Shown: positions 33,980 through 42,033, counted from the first letter of the stretch. The stretch: DNA of 64,000 nt from an uncultured Lachnospiraceae bacterium (GCA_947167135.1 CAMVGV010000005.1:1-64000), one strand, 5' to 3'. Notes: generated by a model from the letters alone, not told the origin. A program made the numbers and translations.

Positions 33980-34858
33980 TTACCCCTGCGTCCCGGTAAG
34001 GATCACTTCATACCCGGGAAAATACTCCTTAGCCTCATTGTATATTTTTTCTAAAAGCTCCCTTCCGTCGTCTATCGCAAAAACAGTCGGTCCGCTTCCG
34101 CTCATAAGGACACCCGCAGCCCCCTTTTCCCTTAAAAACCCCTTTATTCTGCTTATTTCCGGAACCTTACGCACAGTAACCGCTTCCAGAGAATTTCCGA
34201 GCAGCCTCCCGAGTGCGGGCGTGTCTCCGGATCTGATGGCTCTGATGATGCCCTCGGTATCGGGATGCCGGACATCATCTAACGTATCAAAGGCCTCGTA
34301 GACCTCCTTTGTGGAAACACCCCTGTCGGGCTTAATAAGAAGCACACTTAATCCCTTCAGCTCCGGCACCACCGGGGTAAGTATCTCCCCTATACCCTCT
34401 GACAGCCGCGTTCCTCCCTCAATGCAATACGGAACATCCGCGCCGAGACTCAATCCCAGCTTCTGTAAGTCCTTCACATCAAGACCCAGGTTAAAAAGCC
34501 TGTTCATGGCTCTGAGAACAGCAGCCGCATCACTGCTTCCTCCTGCCAGTCCCGCTGCCACCGGGATCCTTTTCCTGATCCCTATCTCTATCCCGTCATC
34601 AATGTGATATTTTTCCGCCAGAAGTCCTGCGGCACGAAAAGCCAGATTATGGCTGTCATCCGGGATCAGATCACTGTCGGTAACGGTTCTTATTCCGGAT
34701 GCCCCTTCAGAGACCCTGACTGTAACCGTATCGTGGAGTGAAAGGGTCTGCATCACCATCCTTAAGAGATGGTATCCGTCATTTCTCCTCCCGACAATAT
34801 CAAGACCGAGATTGATCTTTGCATATGCCGGTTCCGTAATTTCCTTACCTGTGTTCAT
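33980..34858 (-). CDS. ispE: 4-diphosphocytidyl-2-C-methyl-D-erythritol kinase
   Basis: IspE is the GHMP kinase of the non-mevalonate isoprenoid pathway. The 292-residue product has PAYAKINLGLDIVGRRNDGY at the N-terminus, the ATP-binding IPVAAGLAGGSSDAAAVLRA loop, LGADVPYCIEGGTRL and the C-terminal LMSGSGPTVFAI. I set the start at the ATG at 34858: the relatives begin just here, and an in-frame TTG at 34894 is the first codon of a TTGACA -35 box. No ribosome binding site precedes the ATG, and a promoter ends eight bases before it, so the mRNA is probably leaderless. It leads the minus-strand run toward gntR. Confidence 0.93.
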   Translation of the reverse strand: MNTGKEITEPAYAKINLGLDIVGRRNDGYHLLRMVMQTLSLHDTVTVRVSEGASGIRTVTDSDLIPDDSHNLAFRAAGLLAEKYHIDDGIEIGIRKRIPVAAGLAGGSSDAAAVLRAMNRLFNLGLDVKDLQKLGLSLGADVPYCIEGGTRLSEGIGEILTPVVPELKGLSVLLIKPDRGVSTKEVYEAFDTLDDVRHPDTEGIIRAIRSGDTPALGRLLGNSLEAVTVRKVPEISRIKGFLREKGAAGVLMSGSGPTVFAIDDGRELLEKIYNEAKEYFPGYEVILTGTQG

Positions 34859-34865
34859 TGTATAC

Positions 34866-34894
34866 ATTTTGGTACAAAATTGTTCAAATGTCAA
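34866..34894 (-). promoter_or_regulatory. sigmaA-type promoter placed for a leaderless ispE mRNA
   Basis: On the minus strand TTGACA (34894-34889), a 17-base spacer and CAAAAT (34871-34866) are followed by seven bases and the ispE ATG at 34858. A TATACA directly before the ATG is an alternative -10 but would start transcription inside the gene. Confidence 0.5.
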
Positions 34895-34909
34895 AACATT
34901 TTTATCAGA

Positions 34910-35617
34910 TTAAGCTCCCGTATCTTTAAGCCGCCTGATCGCCAGATCATAGTACTCTCCTGAAATCTCACAGCCGATAAAATCCCGGTTCAGATTATAT
35001 GCGGCAATTGCGGTACTTGCCGAACCCGCAAAACAGTCAAGTATAAGGTCTCCTTCATTACTGTGCTTCCGTATCAGATCCTCCAGCAGGGCAACAGGCT
35101 TCTGGGTGGGGTGGAATCTTCCCCTGTCCTGACAGATCGGGTAGCTGTAAATTCCGTTGTCATATTCCGAGTGAAAGGTGGGCTTACCGCCTTTCACCCC
35201 GGTAAGAGCGATCTCTCTTCCGTTTGTCAGATAGTTTGTCCTGCTGTTCAAGGGTACAGGGTTGGTCTTGACCCATTCTATATAACGGATCTGATTAAAT
35301 TTTGCCCTGTCAAAGTATTCCTTCAGGGTGGTGATCTTCCAGAGATCATAAAAACAGATCAATGTGCCGCTTTTTTTCAATACGCGGTAGCATTCCTTTA
35401 TGACCACATCAAGACCTGAAAACCCGGCATCCCAGTCACCGAAATCCATAGATACGCGAAATCTGTCCGTATCCTTCCCGGTTGCCTCCCCGGATGCAAA
35501 GTTCGTATCCCTGGAGACTTCATAGGGAGGATCTATCAAAACAAGATCCACGGAACAGTCTTTAATGGAATCCAGAAAATCAAAACAGCTTTCTCTTTGC
35601 AAAGAAACATCACTCAT
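34910..35617 (-). CDS. orphan DNA methyltransferase (N6-adenine/N4-cytosine, beta class)
   Basis: The 235-residue enzyme has the catalytic DPPY motif at residues 29-32 and the SAM-binding motif near the C-terminus (LDCFAGSASTAIAAYNLNRD, FIGCEIS), with HPTQKPVALLEDLI between them. The order, catalytic motif first and SAM motif last, defines the beta class. Between them lies a short target-recognition region (SRTNYLTNGREIALTGVKGG). The small size and the absence of a restriction endonuclease or specificity subunit nearby make it an orphan. The target sequence cannot be predicted. No ribosome binding site precedes the ATG. It is transcribed divergently from the PAP2-like gene and ends 51 bases before ispE. 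Confidence 0.88.
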   Translation of the reverse strand: MSDVSLQRESCFDFLDSIKDCSVDLVLIDPPYEVSRDTNFASGEATGKDTDRFRVSMDFGDWDAGFSGLDVVIKECYRVLKKSGTLICFYDLWKITTLKEYFDRAKFNQIRYIEWVKTNPVPLNSRTNYLTNGREIALTGVKGGKPTFHSEYDNGIYSYPICQDRGRFHPTQKPVALLEDLIRKHSNEGDLILDCFAGSASTAIAAYNLNRDFIGCEISGEYYDLAIRRLKDTGA

Positions 35618-35757
35618 AATCTACAGTAATACTCTTAAAACACATCATCAACATAAGGTGTATTGTAGATCATACCGAAATGGAACTCAAGACGCGTGAA
35701 GGGCAAAGTATCGGAGGCTGAAGCCATTAACAGAATAACAAGGGTGAACTGGTTACG

Positions 35758-35786
35758 TTGATATTTAAGGGTAAAAGCATTATTAT
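35758..35786 (+). promoter_or_regulatory. sigmaA-type promoter placed for a leaderless mRNA
   Basis: TTGATA (35758-35763), a 17-base spacer and TATTAT (35781-35786) lie eight bases before the ATG at 35795. No ribosome binding site is present. The rest of the 177-base gap to the divergent methyltransferase gene holds an inverted pair ATCTACA/TGTAGAT (35619-35625 and 35664-35670) and no gene. Confidence 0.55.
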
Positions 35787-35794
35787 AAGTACAT

Positions 35795-36259
35795 ATGTTT
35801 ACATTTGTTGAAGAACTGATTTCCAACCGGATACTTATTACCGGAATAACAGGCTGGGCTGTGGCCCAGGTTCTGAAAACCATTATCCATGCCCTGATAA
35901 ACAAAAAGCTGGACTTAAGGAGACTCACGGGTGACGGAGGTATGCCAAGCTCCCATTCCGCAACGGTTACAAGTGTGGCGGTAATGACCGGTCTTACAAC
36001 GGGCTTTGATTCCGTGTATTTTGCCATAGCTGCCATACTTTCCATTATTGTAATGCATGATGCCACGGGAGTCAGGCTGGAAACCGGCAAACAGGCACAG
36101 GTGATAAATGAGATGTTTGAGCTTCTGGACCGCTTAAGTGAAGAGAGCCTCAGTATGGATGTGAAGCTTAAGGAATTCGTAGGGCATACTCCCATGCAGG
36201 TTCTGGCCGGCAGCGTTCTCGGAATAATTGTTGCGCTGTGCTCGTACAGTTTTTTTTAG
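35795..36259 (+). CDS. divergent PAP2 family membrane protein (YuiD/DUF212)
   Basis: The 154-residue product has about four hydrophobic helices (ITGITGWAVAQVLKTIIHAL, VYFAIAAILSIIVMHDATGV, VLAGSVLGIIVALCSYSFF) and the phosphatase-like GDGGMPSSHSATVTS with the conserved SSHS. This is the DUF212 group of PAP2-related proteins, found in bacteria and plants, whose activity is not established. No ribosome binding site precedes the ATG, and a promoter lies eight bases upstream. The first GGDEF gene follows after nine bases, so the three genes to 39660 are probably one transcript. Confidence 0.9.
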   Translation: MFTFVEELISNRILITGITGWAVAQVLKTIIHALINKKLDLRRLTGDGGMPSSHSATVTSVAVMTGLTTGFDSVYFAIAAILSIIVMHDATGVRLETGKQAQVINEMFELLDRLSEESLSMDVKLKEFVGHTPMQVLAGSVLGIIVALCSYSFF

Positions 36260-36268
36260 GATGATTTG

Positions 36269-37960
36269 ATGACAAAGACGAAAAAGGAAAGCTTAGGAGA
36301 GATAATAATCTGCTTTATCATAGCTGTTTTTCTTGTTCTCTTTGTTTTCGGGGGAATAGAGGCTCACAGCAGCGGCAGCGATGTGTTTGTGCTTCCCGGA
36401 GGATGGAAGGTACAGAACGGGGACAAGACCCTCCTGAATGTCCCTCTGGAGGAAATGTCCGGGGTATTCAGGAATGTAAAGCGCAAAGAAAGCTATATCC
36501 TTACCCATCCCATCAGCATAAGCAGCCATGACCCGCTGATGCTTCGTGTATATTCGAGACTTTCCGCCATCAGAGTCCTGGTTGACAACCGGCAGATATA
36601 CAGCTACGGCGTTCAGGAGGTAGAGAACCAAAAGATGGTTGGAAGCGGCTACCACTTTATCCTGCTTCCCAGCAGTTTCTACGAAAAGGAGCTGAAGATC
36701 GAGCTCATACCTTCGGAGGACAATGCCATCACTTCCGCTCCGGAAATTGTCTTCACCCCCGCCGATGCTTCAATCTCCATATACTCACGTGACAGGATGT
36801 TCGGCATCTTCTCCGGACTGTTCCTGTTCACCGCGGGCATATTCCTTATGATTCTTTCTGTTATGGCGGTATACATGGACCGGCGTTTCTATCCTTTGGC
36901 GATAATCGGCCTGTTTTCCTGTACAGCCGGCATCTGGTGTCTCTCTACGATCAAGGCTCTTCAGCTCTTTTCCGGAGATGTTACCTTAAATTCGATTCTG
37001 GAATATCTTTCAATGTATCTTCTCCCTGTTCCGGCTCTGTTCCTGAGCAGGCATTTCAGGCAGTCGGCATCCCCCGGGACGAGAAAATTCATAGGATTTA
37101 TGACTGTTTTATCCGCCGGCTTCTTCCTGACAGCTTTTATACTGCAGATCAGCGGGGTTGCAGAGGTGACTAAGCTTACAAAATATTTTCATTATTTTCT
37201 GCTGCCCGTGATACTGACTCTTATGCTCGCCGGCAGCTCTAAGTGGAGAAGAATGAAGGCTTCCGAAAAAATGTACCAGATGGGAATGGTATTCGTCTTC
37301 TTCATGGTGATATTTGAGCTCTCGATATACTATGTTGTAAACATTTTGTACAAGTTTTCCATCCAGATAAACACGGTCATCACTCCTTTTTCATCCATGG
37401 TACTGATAGTTGCTATGACCATAGGATTCCTGCTGGAGATATATGACATGCGCCTTAAGGACACTGAGAGGGAACGCCTGCAGAAGCTTGCATTCAGGGA
37501 TCAGATGACGGATCTTATGAACCGCGGGATGTGTGAAAGACGCTTTGAAGAGCTGAAAAACAGTAATGTGAGCTATTTTATGCTGGATATGGATCTGAAC
37601 GGTCTGAAAGCTGTCAACGATGCCCATGGTCATCAGATGGGCGACCGTTACATTATGCTTTTCTCCGGTATAATCATAAAAGCCCTCGGAGGAGACCGGA
37701 ACATTTACAGAGTCGGCGGCGATGAATTCCTGTATATTGATTCGGAAATCACAGAAGAGGAACTGAAGAAAAAAATAGATTTCATCCGAAAGCTTGAGAA
37801 GATAATAGGCAGGGAAGAGGGCATCCCCTTTGATATTGACGCATCCTTCGGAGTTGCCTGGAGCGGTGAAGTCGATACCGGAGATCCCGAAGATGTTTAC
37901 CGTCTGGCGGACAGGCGTATGTACGGCCTGAAGAAGAGAATGAAGAAGGAAAGGGAATAA
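36269..37960 (+). CDS. membrane diguanylate cyclase with extracytoplasmic and multi-span sensor, copy 1
   Basis: The 563-residue protein has one membrane helix near the N-terminus (EIIICFIIAVFLVLFVFGGI), an extracytoplasmic domain of about 150 residues (LRVYSRLSAIRVLVDNRQIY, SGYHFILLPSSFY), six to seven membrane helices (residues about 175-395, resembling 7TMR-DISM), and a GGDEF domain with YFMLDMDLNGLKAVNDAHGH and YRVGGDEFLYI. GGDEF domains make cyclic di-GMP from two GTP. The inhibitory RxxD I-site five residues before GGDEF is absent, so product inhibition at that site is unlikely. The ATG at 36269 follows TTAGGATGATTTG; TTG at 36266 is an alternative. It lies between the PAP2-like gene and a paralogue. 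Confidence 0.9.
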   Translation: MTKTKKESLGEIIICFIIAVFLVLFVFGGIEAHSSGSDVFVLPGGWKVQNGDKTLLNVPLEEMSGVFRNVKRKESYILTHPISISSHDPLMLRVYSRLSAIRVLVDNRQIYSYGVQEVENQKMVGSGYHFILLPSSFYEKELKIELIPSEDNAITSAPEIVFTPADASISIYSRDRMFGIFSGLFLFTAGIFLMILSVMAVYMDRRFYPLAIIGLFSCTAGIWCLSTIKALQLFSGDVTLNSILEYLSMYLLPVPALFLSRHFRQSASPGTRKFIGFMTVLSAGFFLTAFILQISGVAEVTKLTKYFHYFLLPVILTLMLAGSSKWRRMKASEKMYQMGMVFVFFMVIFELSIYYVVNILYKFSIQINTVITPFSSMVLIVAMTIGFLLEIYDMRLKDTERERLQKLAFRDQMTDLMNRGMCERRFEELKNSNVSYFMLDMDLNGLKAVNDAHGHQMGDRYIMLFSGIIIKALGGDRNIYRVGGDEFLYIDSEITEEELKKKIDFIRKLEKIIGREEGIPFDIDASFGVAWSGEVDTGDPEDVYRLADRRMYGLKKRMKKERE

Positions 37961-37977
37961 GCTTTCCCACGGACAAT

Positions 37978-39660
37978 ATGGAAAAAGGACAGAAACGTAA
38001 AAAAAAGATAGTGTTTTTCCTGTCGATGCTCTCGGTGCTTCTGTGTTCGGCGGTGTTCTTTGAGCTTATAAGAAACATCTCCAGAAACAGGATGACCGAT
38101 TTCAGTGAAGGATGGACGATAAGCTATAAGGGCCAGGAGTATCCGGATACCGATCTCGACCATTTCCGCTTTTACAAAGGTGTAAAAAGGGGAGATCTCA
38201 TTTCCCTGAAAAACCGGCTGCCGGAGGATATTCCCGACAGATATGCCATAGTATTCCCGCTTGAGCTGTCGACCATATCAGTGGATGTCAACGGAAAGAT
38301 CATTTATGGCTACGGCTCAATGGAATATGCTGCCGGTCAGATGGTCGGTTCGGCAGTACATCTTATCCGCCTGCCGGACGGGTGTCAGGGCGGTACTGTT
38401 TCCATAGTCATTATGGTCGGAGACGACGGGGCTTTTTCGTACATTCCGAAGATCATGCTGGCTGAGACCAGCTGGGGCTTTGAGGATTATCTGAACAGCA
38501 ATATATATCCCGTGGTCGTTTCCATCTCGCTGGTAATGGCCGGCATGGTCTTTATGATAATCTCCTTTTTCCTTGCCCTCAGAGGTCAGGACTGGGAGAG
38601 GATAAACCAGACCGGCATACTGTTCTTTGTCGTCGGTTGCTGGAATATCTATGAAATACAGGCTATCCAGCTCTTTTCAATGGATTTCTCATGGAACACC
38701 TTTGCACGGTACTTTTTCAGCCTGCTGAGTGTTCTTCCCATTCTGCGTATCTTAAGCTCCGCGCATAAGAATAAAAGCGCCGGGAAGATCATCGCCCAGA
38801 AGCTTATCTTTTATTCCCTACAGATCATCATCGCCGTCATCCTTGCCCTTTCGGTATCCAATGTCATACATATCTGCAATATCCGGTATTTCTATGATAT
38901 TCTTGCGATCCTCTGCATGATAGCGGTAGCGTTCTTGGAGTGGAAGGACAGCGACAGAAATGAATTCCGTTTATCTGCGAGATTCCGGGAGCATATGGCC
39001 TGCTTCCTGTTCGTGGGTATTGAGGTCGTGAGGTTCCTGGCTAACCGGATCTTCAATTTCCACCTTCAGGAATTCCAGCATTCTTTCCTGCTGTACGGAA
39101 CGGTTTTCCTGGTTATGACGATGATCGGTTCATATATTTACGAGCTTTATGAGTCCTATGTCAGGAAGGCCGAGGAGAAAAGCCTCAAGCAGATTGCCTA
39201 TACCGACGGCCTGACCGGACTTCTGAACCGTACCTTCTGTAAAGACAGGATGGAAGAGCTTGACCGGTCAGAGAAGGATTATCATATGATAAGCTTTGAT
39301 GTGGATGGGCTGAAAAGGATAAACGACAGTAAAGGGCACCTTGCAGGAGACAAGCTCTTAACCACATTTGCCGACATTCTTTCACAGTGCTTCTCTGACG
39401 TGGGAAATGTAATACGTCCCGGTGGAGATGAATTTCTGGTTATATCCGATGATGCCGCAAAGCAGGAGCTCCTGAGCAGACTGAACTGGCTTGATTCCCT
39501 TGAAAAGAACGCCGAAAAATCCTTAGGTTTTCCCGTCAGGGCGGCCTATGGCATTGCAGGAAGAAATGAGGTTCTAGGTCACACCACGGAGGAAGTGTAT
39601 TTCCTTGCAGACCAGCGTATGTATGAAATGAAGATGAAGCGGAAGGATCAGCCTGCCTGA
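37978..39660 (+). CDS. membrane diguanylate cyclase with extracytoplasmic and multi-span sensor, copy 2
   Basis: A 560-residue paralogue of the preceding gene with the same layout: an N-terminal helix (KIVFFLSMLSVLLCSAVFFE), an extracytoplasmic domain (VFPLELSTISVDVNGKIIYG, VGSAVHLIRLPDG), about seven membrane helices and a GGDEF domain (SFDVDGLKRINDSKGHLAGD, VIRPGGDEFLVI, LADQRMYEMK). Again no RxxD I-site is present. The two proteins share order and several motifs (IYGYGS and IYSYGV, QAIQLFS and KALQLFS), indicating a tandem duplication, but have diverged strongly. It starts 17 bases after the first; the ribosome binding site is weak and the gap forms a small hairpin (GGGAATAAGCTTTCCC). Confidence 0.88.
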   Translation: MEKGQKRKKKIVFFLSMLSVLLCSAVFFELIRNISRNRMTDFSEGWTISYKGQEYPDTDLDHFRFYKGVKRGDLISLKNRLPEDIPDRYAIVFPLELSTISVDVNGKIIYGYGSMEYAAGQMVGSAVHLIRLPDGCQGGTVSIVIMVGDDGAFSYIPKIMLAETSWGFEDYLNSNIYPVVVSISLVMAGMVFMIISFFLALRGQDWERINQTGILFFVVGCWNIYEIQAIQLFSMDFSWNTFARYFFSLLSVLPILRILSSAHKNKSAGKIIAQKLIFYSLQIIIAVILALSVSNVIHICNIRYFYDILAILCMIAVAFLEWKDSDRNEFRLSARFREHMACFLFVGIEVVRFLANRIFNFHLQEFQHSFLLYGTVFLVMTMIGSYIYELYESYVRKAEEKSLKQIAYTDGLTGLLNRTFCKDRMEELDRSEKDYHMISFDVDGLKRINDSKGHLAGDKLLTTFADILSQCFSDVGNVIRPGGDEFLVISDDAAKQELLSRLNWLDSLEKNAEKSLGFPVRAAYGIAGRNEVLGHTTEEVYFLADQRMYEMKMKRKDQPA

Positions 39661-39675
39661 AAAAAGCCGCTGCAG

Positions 39676-39711
39676 AAAAAAAACCGGCAGAAAACAGATG
39701 CTTTCTGCCGG
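39676..39711 (-). terminator. Rho-independent terminator of dhaKLM
   Basis: CCGGCAGAAA (39684-39693) pairs with TTTCTGCCGG (39702-39711) around an 8-base loop. On the minus strand it is followed by eight T's (complement of 39676-39683). It lies 29 bases past the dhaM stop and between convergent genes; the plus strand lacks a T run. Confidence 0.85.
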
Positions 39712-39739
39712 GATTCACTGTATATCCTGCTGTGAAGCC

Positions 39740-40120
39740 TCAGAATTTCGCTTCGCCTGCAGCTTCCATCGCTGCCTGCTTTACTTCATCAAGAGAGGCT
39801 CCGCCCTCCGATTCCGCAGCTGCAGCCACAGCACCCTCAACCATAGGGCAGTCTACCATTTCAACCCGTTTACCCTCCATATTTTCTATGACCATTTCCG
39901 TAGTCATACAGGAGGAGCCCATATCCATGATAACTATCACCCCGTCATCACTGTATACAGAATCGATAGCTGCTTCTATCTTTTCATAGCTTGTACCGAA
40001 GCTGCCGTCTTCCAGCCCCCCGGCTGCAGCCATCGGGCATTCGCCCGCAACAAGCCTTGCCAGTTCCACAACACCCTCAGCAAGGGTCTTGCTATGAGAT
40101 ACCATAACTATTCCAACCAT
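39740..40120 (-). CDS. dhaM: PTS-dependent dihydroxyacetone kinase, phosphotransferase subunit DhaM
   Basis: DhaM carries phosphate from the PTS (HPr) to the ADP bound in DhaL. The 126-residue product is a single EIIA-mannose-like domain with His9 (MVGIVMVSHSKTLAEGV) as the phosphorylated residue, then GVIVIMDMGSSCMTTEMVIE and an Ala/Glu-rich C-terminus. The HPr-like and EI-like extensions of enterobacterial DhaM are absent, as usual in Firmicutes. AAGGAGGGGGTTT precedes the ATG. It is the last gene of dhaKLM and ends 29 bases before a terminator. Confidence 0.93.
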   Translation of the reverse strand: MVGIVMVSHSKTLAEGVVELARLVAGECPMAAAGGLEDGSFGTSYEKIEAAIDSVYSDDGVIVIMDMGSSCMTTEMVIENMEGKRVEMVDCPMVEGAVAAAAESEGGASLDEVKQAAMEAAGEAKF

Positions 40121-40138
40121 AAACCCCCTCCTTAAAGA

Positions 40139-40762
40139 TCAGTAAAGTGCTGCTATTGACTCCAGAAGGAGTGTAAAGGAAGTGGCTCCGGGATCCTGAT
40201 GTCCTATGGAGCGCTCTCCCACGTAGCTTGCACGACCCTTTGTGGCGATAATGGTCTTGGTATATTCCACACCCTCTTTTGCGGCTGCCACGCCGTCAGC
40301 GAGAAATGCTGCCGGTGATTTGCCTTCCGAAACACCTTTCTTTATAGCCTCCAGAGCCGGTATCATGGCATCTATCATGGTCTTCTCGCCCTTTTCCGCC
40401 TTGCCCCGAAGCTGTACGCCGCCTACTGCAGCCTCCATAATAGCCACGAAATCCGATGAATTTATCTCGTACTTCCCCGCCACAGCTGCTCCGGCCTTCA
40501 TAAATGCCGTCCCGTAAAGGGGTCCCGATGAACCTCCCACAGTTGACACCAGATCCATGCCGGTCTTTTTAAGGATCGCACCTATATCATCCTTTTCCAC
40601 CCCGGGAAGGTCGCTTAAGACCTTCTGAAAGCCGCGGTCCATATTGATGCCATGGTCATTGTCGCCGATGGGAGCATCCAGATCCGTAAGAAACTGTGCG
40701 TTCTCATGGATTATCTCGGCCATAACCTTTATTATCTCTATTACCTTCTTGCTGTCTGTCAT
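40139..40762 (-). CDS. dhaL: dihydroxyacetone kinase, ADP-binding subunit DhaL
   Basis: DhaL binds ADP tightly as a coenzyme and transfers phosphate to dihydroxyacetone on DhaK. The 207-residue product has the nucleotide/magnesium loop DLDAPIGDNDHGINMDRGF, TVGGSSGPLYGTAFMKAG and the C-terminal YVGERSIGHQDPGATSFTLL. CAGGAAATG gives a short-spaced ribosome binding site, preceded by a second GGAAGGACGGCATT segment. A 119-base gap with a long inverted repeat separates it from dhaK; dhaM follows after 18 bases. Confidence 0.95.
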   Translation of the reverse strand: MTDSKKVIEIIKVMAEIIHENAQFLTDLDAPIGDNDHGINMDRGFQKVLSDLPGVEKDDIGAILKKTGMDLVSTVGGSSGPLYGTAFMKAGAAVAGKYEINSSDFVAIMEAAVGGVQLRGKAEKGEKTMIDAMIPALEAIKKGVSEGKSPAAFLADGVAAAKEGVEYTKTIIATKGRASYVGERSIGHQDPGATSFTLLLESIAALY

Positions 40763-40795
40763 TTCCTGTCGAATGCCGTCCTTCCTTTAGTTATT

Positions 40796-40862
40796 GCGGA
40801 GCTTTACAGCAAACAGCAAATTCCTTTGACGTTTGCTATAAAAGCGGACGGAAAAGCTCCGC
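40796..40862. repeat. long inverted repeat between dhaK and dhaL
   Basis: GCGGAGCTTT (40796-40805) and AAAGCTCCGC (40853-40862) are perfect inverted arms, with a smaller imperfect pair inside (CAGCAAAC and GTTTGCTA). The enclosed RNA would fold into a stem of about 65 bases within the dhaKLM transcript. No T run follows, so partial termination is unlikely; RNA processing or stability control between dhaK and dhaL fits better. Confidence 0.55.
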
Positions 40863-40881
40863 CCGCCTTAAACCGGTTGAA

Positions 40882-41874
40882 TCAGAGTTTCTTGAATGCA
40901 GGGGTATCAGCGGTTGCATCCAGAAGGGTCTTCATCTCATCATCAAGCTTCAGGAGTGAAATGGAGAAGCCTTCCATCTCAAGGCTCGTCATATATTCTC
41001 CGACAAAGGTACGGAATACTTTGATATTCTTTGAAGCGAGAACGTCACTTACATGGTTGTTTACAATCAGAAGCTCCATAAGAGGAGTAGCGCCGCAGCC
41101 GTTTATCATAACAGCAACTTCGCTTCCGCCGAAATCTATATCGGCAAGTATCTTGTCGAGCAGCTGGTCTACGATCTGGTCAGCCTTCTGCATCTTTTCC
41201 TTATGTGTTCCGGGCTCTCCGTGGATACCGATACCGATCTCCATCTCGTCATCAGCGATCTCGAATCCGGGCTTTCCTGCTGCGGGAACCGTGCAGGGAG
41301 TGATGGCCATACTCATTGAACGTACATTTGCTATAACCTTCTCTGCAACTGCCTTTACTTCCTCAAGGCTTGCTCCGGTCTCAGCCTTTGCACCCGCGAT
41401 CTTGTGAACAAATACGGTACCTGCAATGCCGCGGCGTCCTACAGTATAGAGTGATCCGTCAACAGCAACGTCATCATTTACAACGACTTCATCAACCTTG
41501 ATGCCCTCGTCGCGTGCCATATCAGCAGCCATCTCGAAATTCATAACATCGCCGGTGTAGTTCTTTACAACCATGAGAACTCCCTGGTCGGTAGCGATCT
41601 CCTTTATGCCCTCAAATACCTGATCCGGTGTGGGTGATGTGAAAACAGCGCCTGCTACCGCAGCATCCAGCATTCCCTTTCCCACATAGCCTGCATGAGC
41701 GGGCTCGTGTCCGCTTCCGCCTCCGCTTATAAGTGCAACCTTTCCGGTCTTCTTATCTGAACGCACAACAACCGTGGTACCGGGTATCCTTTTAACATAA
41801 TCAGGATAAGCCTTAACTAAACCTTCAACCATCTGCTCCTCAACCTGGCTTGCTTCGTTAATGATTTTCTTCAT
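40882..41874 (-). CDS. dhaK: dihydroxyacetone kinase, substrate-binding subunit DhaK
   Basis: DhaK binds dihydroxyacetone covalently through a histidine and receives phosphate from DhaL. The 330-residue product has VALISGGGSGHEPAHAGYVG, the FTSPTPDQVFEGIKEI segment, VVKNYTGDVMNFEMA and the catalytic-His segment GIGIHGEPGTHKE. Together with dhaL and dhaM it feeds glycerol or dihydroxyacetone carbon into glycolysis as dihydroxyacetone phosphate, at the cost of phosphoenolpyruvate. AAGGAGGAAAAGAACAGC precedes the ATG. The leader contains a strong hairpin (41931-41970). No glycerol dehydrogenase or regulator (DhaR/DhaS) is adjacent. Confidence 0.96.
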   Translation of the reverse strand: MKKIINEASQVEEQMVEGLVKAYPDYVKRIPGTTVVVRSDKKTGKVALISGGGSGHEPAHAGYVGKGMLDAAVAGAVFTSPTPDQVFEGIKEIATDQGVLMVVKNYTGDVMNFEMAADMARDEGIKVDEVVVNDDVAVDGSLYTVGRRGIAGTVFVHKIAGAKAETGASLEEVKAVAEKVIANVRSMSMAITPCTVPAAGKPGFEIADDEMEIGIGIHGEPGTHKEKMQKADQIVDQLLDKILADIDFGGSEVAVMINGCGATPLMELLIVNNHVSDVLASKNIKVFRTFVGEYMTSLEMEGFSISLLKLDDEMKTLLDATADTPAFKKL

Positions 41875-41930
41875 GCTGTTCTTTTCCTCCTTAAATAATA
41901 TAAGTCCGCCTTCTAATTTGGGTATTTAGC

Positions 41931-41970
41931 ACATGCACCCCCGAGGATGATGTGGCATCCTCCTGCATGT
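41931..41970 (-). promoter_or_regulatory. two-step hairpin in the dhaK leader
   Basis: On either strand ACATGCA (41931-41937) pairs with TGCATGT (41964-41970) and GAGGATG (41943-41949) with CATCCTC (41956-41962), giving two stems with a small internal loop. It lies between the likely dhaK promoter and the ribosome binding site. The minus-strand RNA has no long T run after it, so it may be a regulatory or stabilising leader structure, or an operator. Confidence 0.5.
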
Positions 41971-41989
41971 TTAACAAATATAAGCTGAT

Positions 41990-42019
41990 TTTATACCAAT
42001 TATAGGGTATTTTCAACAA
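41990..42019 (-). promoter_or_regulatory. candidate sigmaA-type promoter of dhaKLM
   Basis: On the minus strand TTGTTG (42019-42014), an 18-base spacer and TATAAA (41995-41990) form a plausible promoter reading into the dhaK leader. TTGAAA with a 15-base spacer is an alternative -35. Confidence 0.4.
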
Positions 42020-42033
42020 CAAATACTGAAAAA

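Noticed and set aside
35618..35794. Cyclic di-GMP riboswitch before the PAP2-GGDEF genes
   Set aside because: The gap has only a short inverted repeat and a promoter eight bases from the ATG; nothing matches the riboswitch core and there is no leader.
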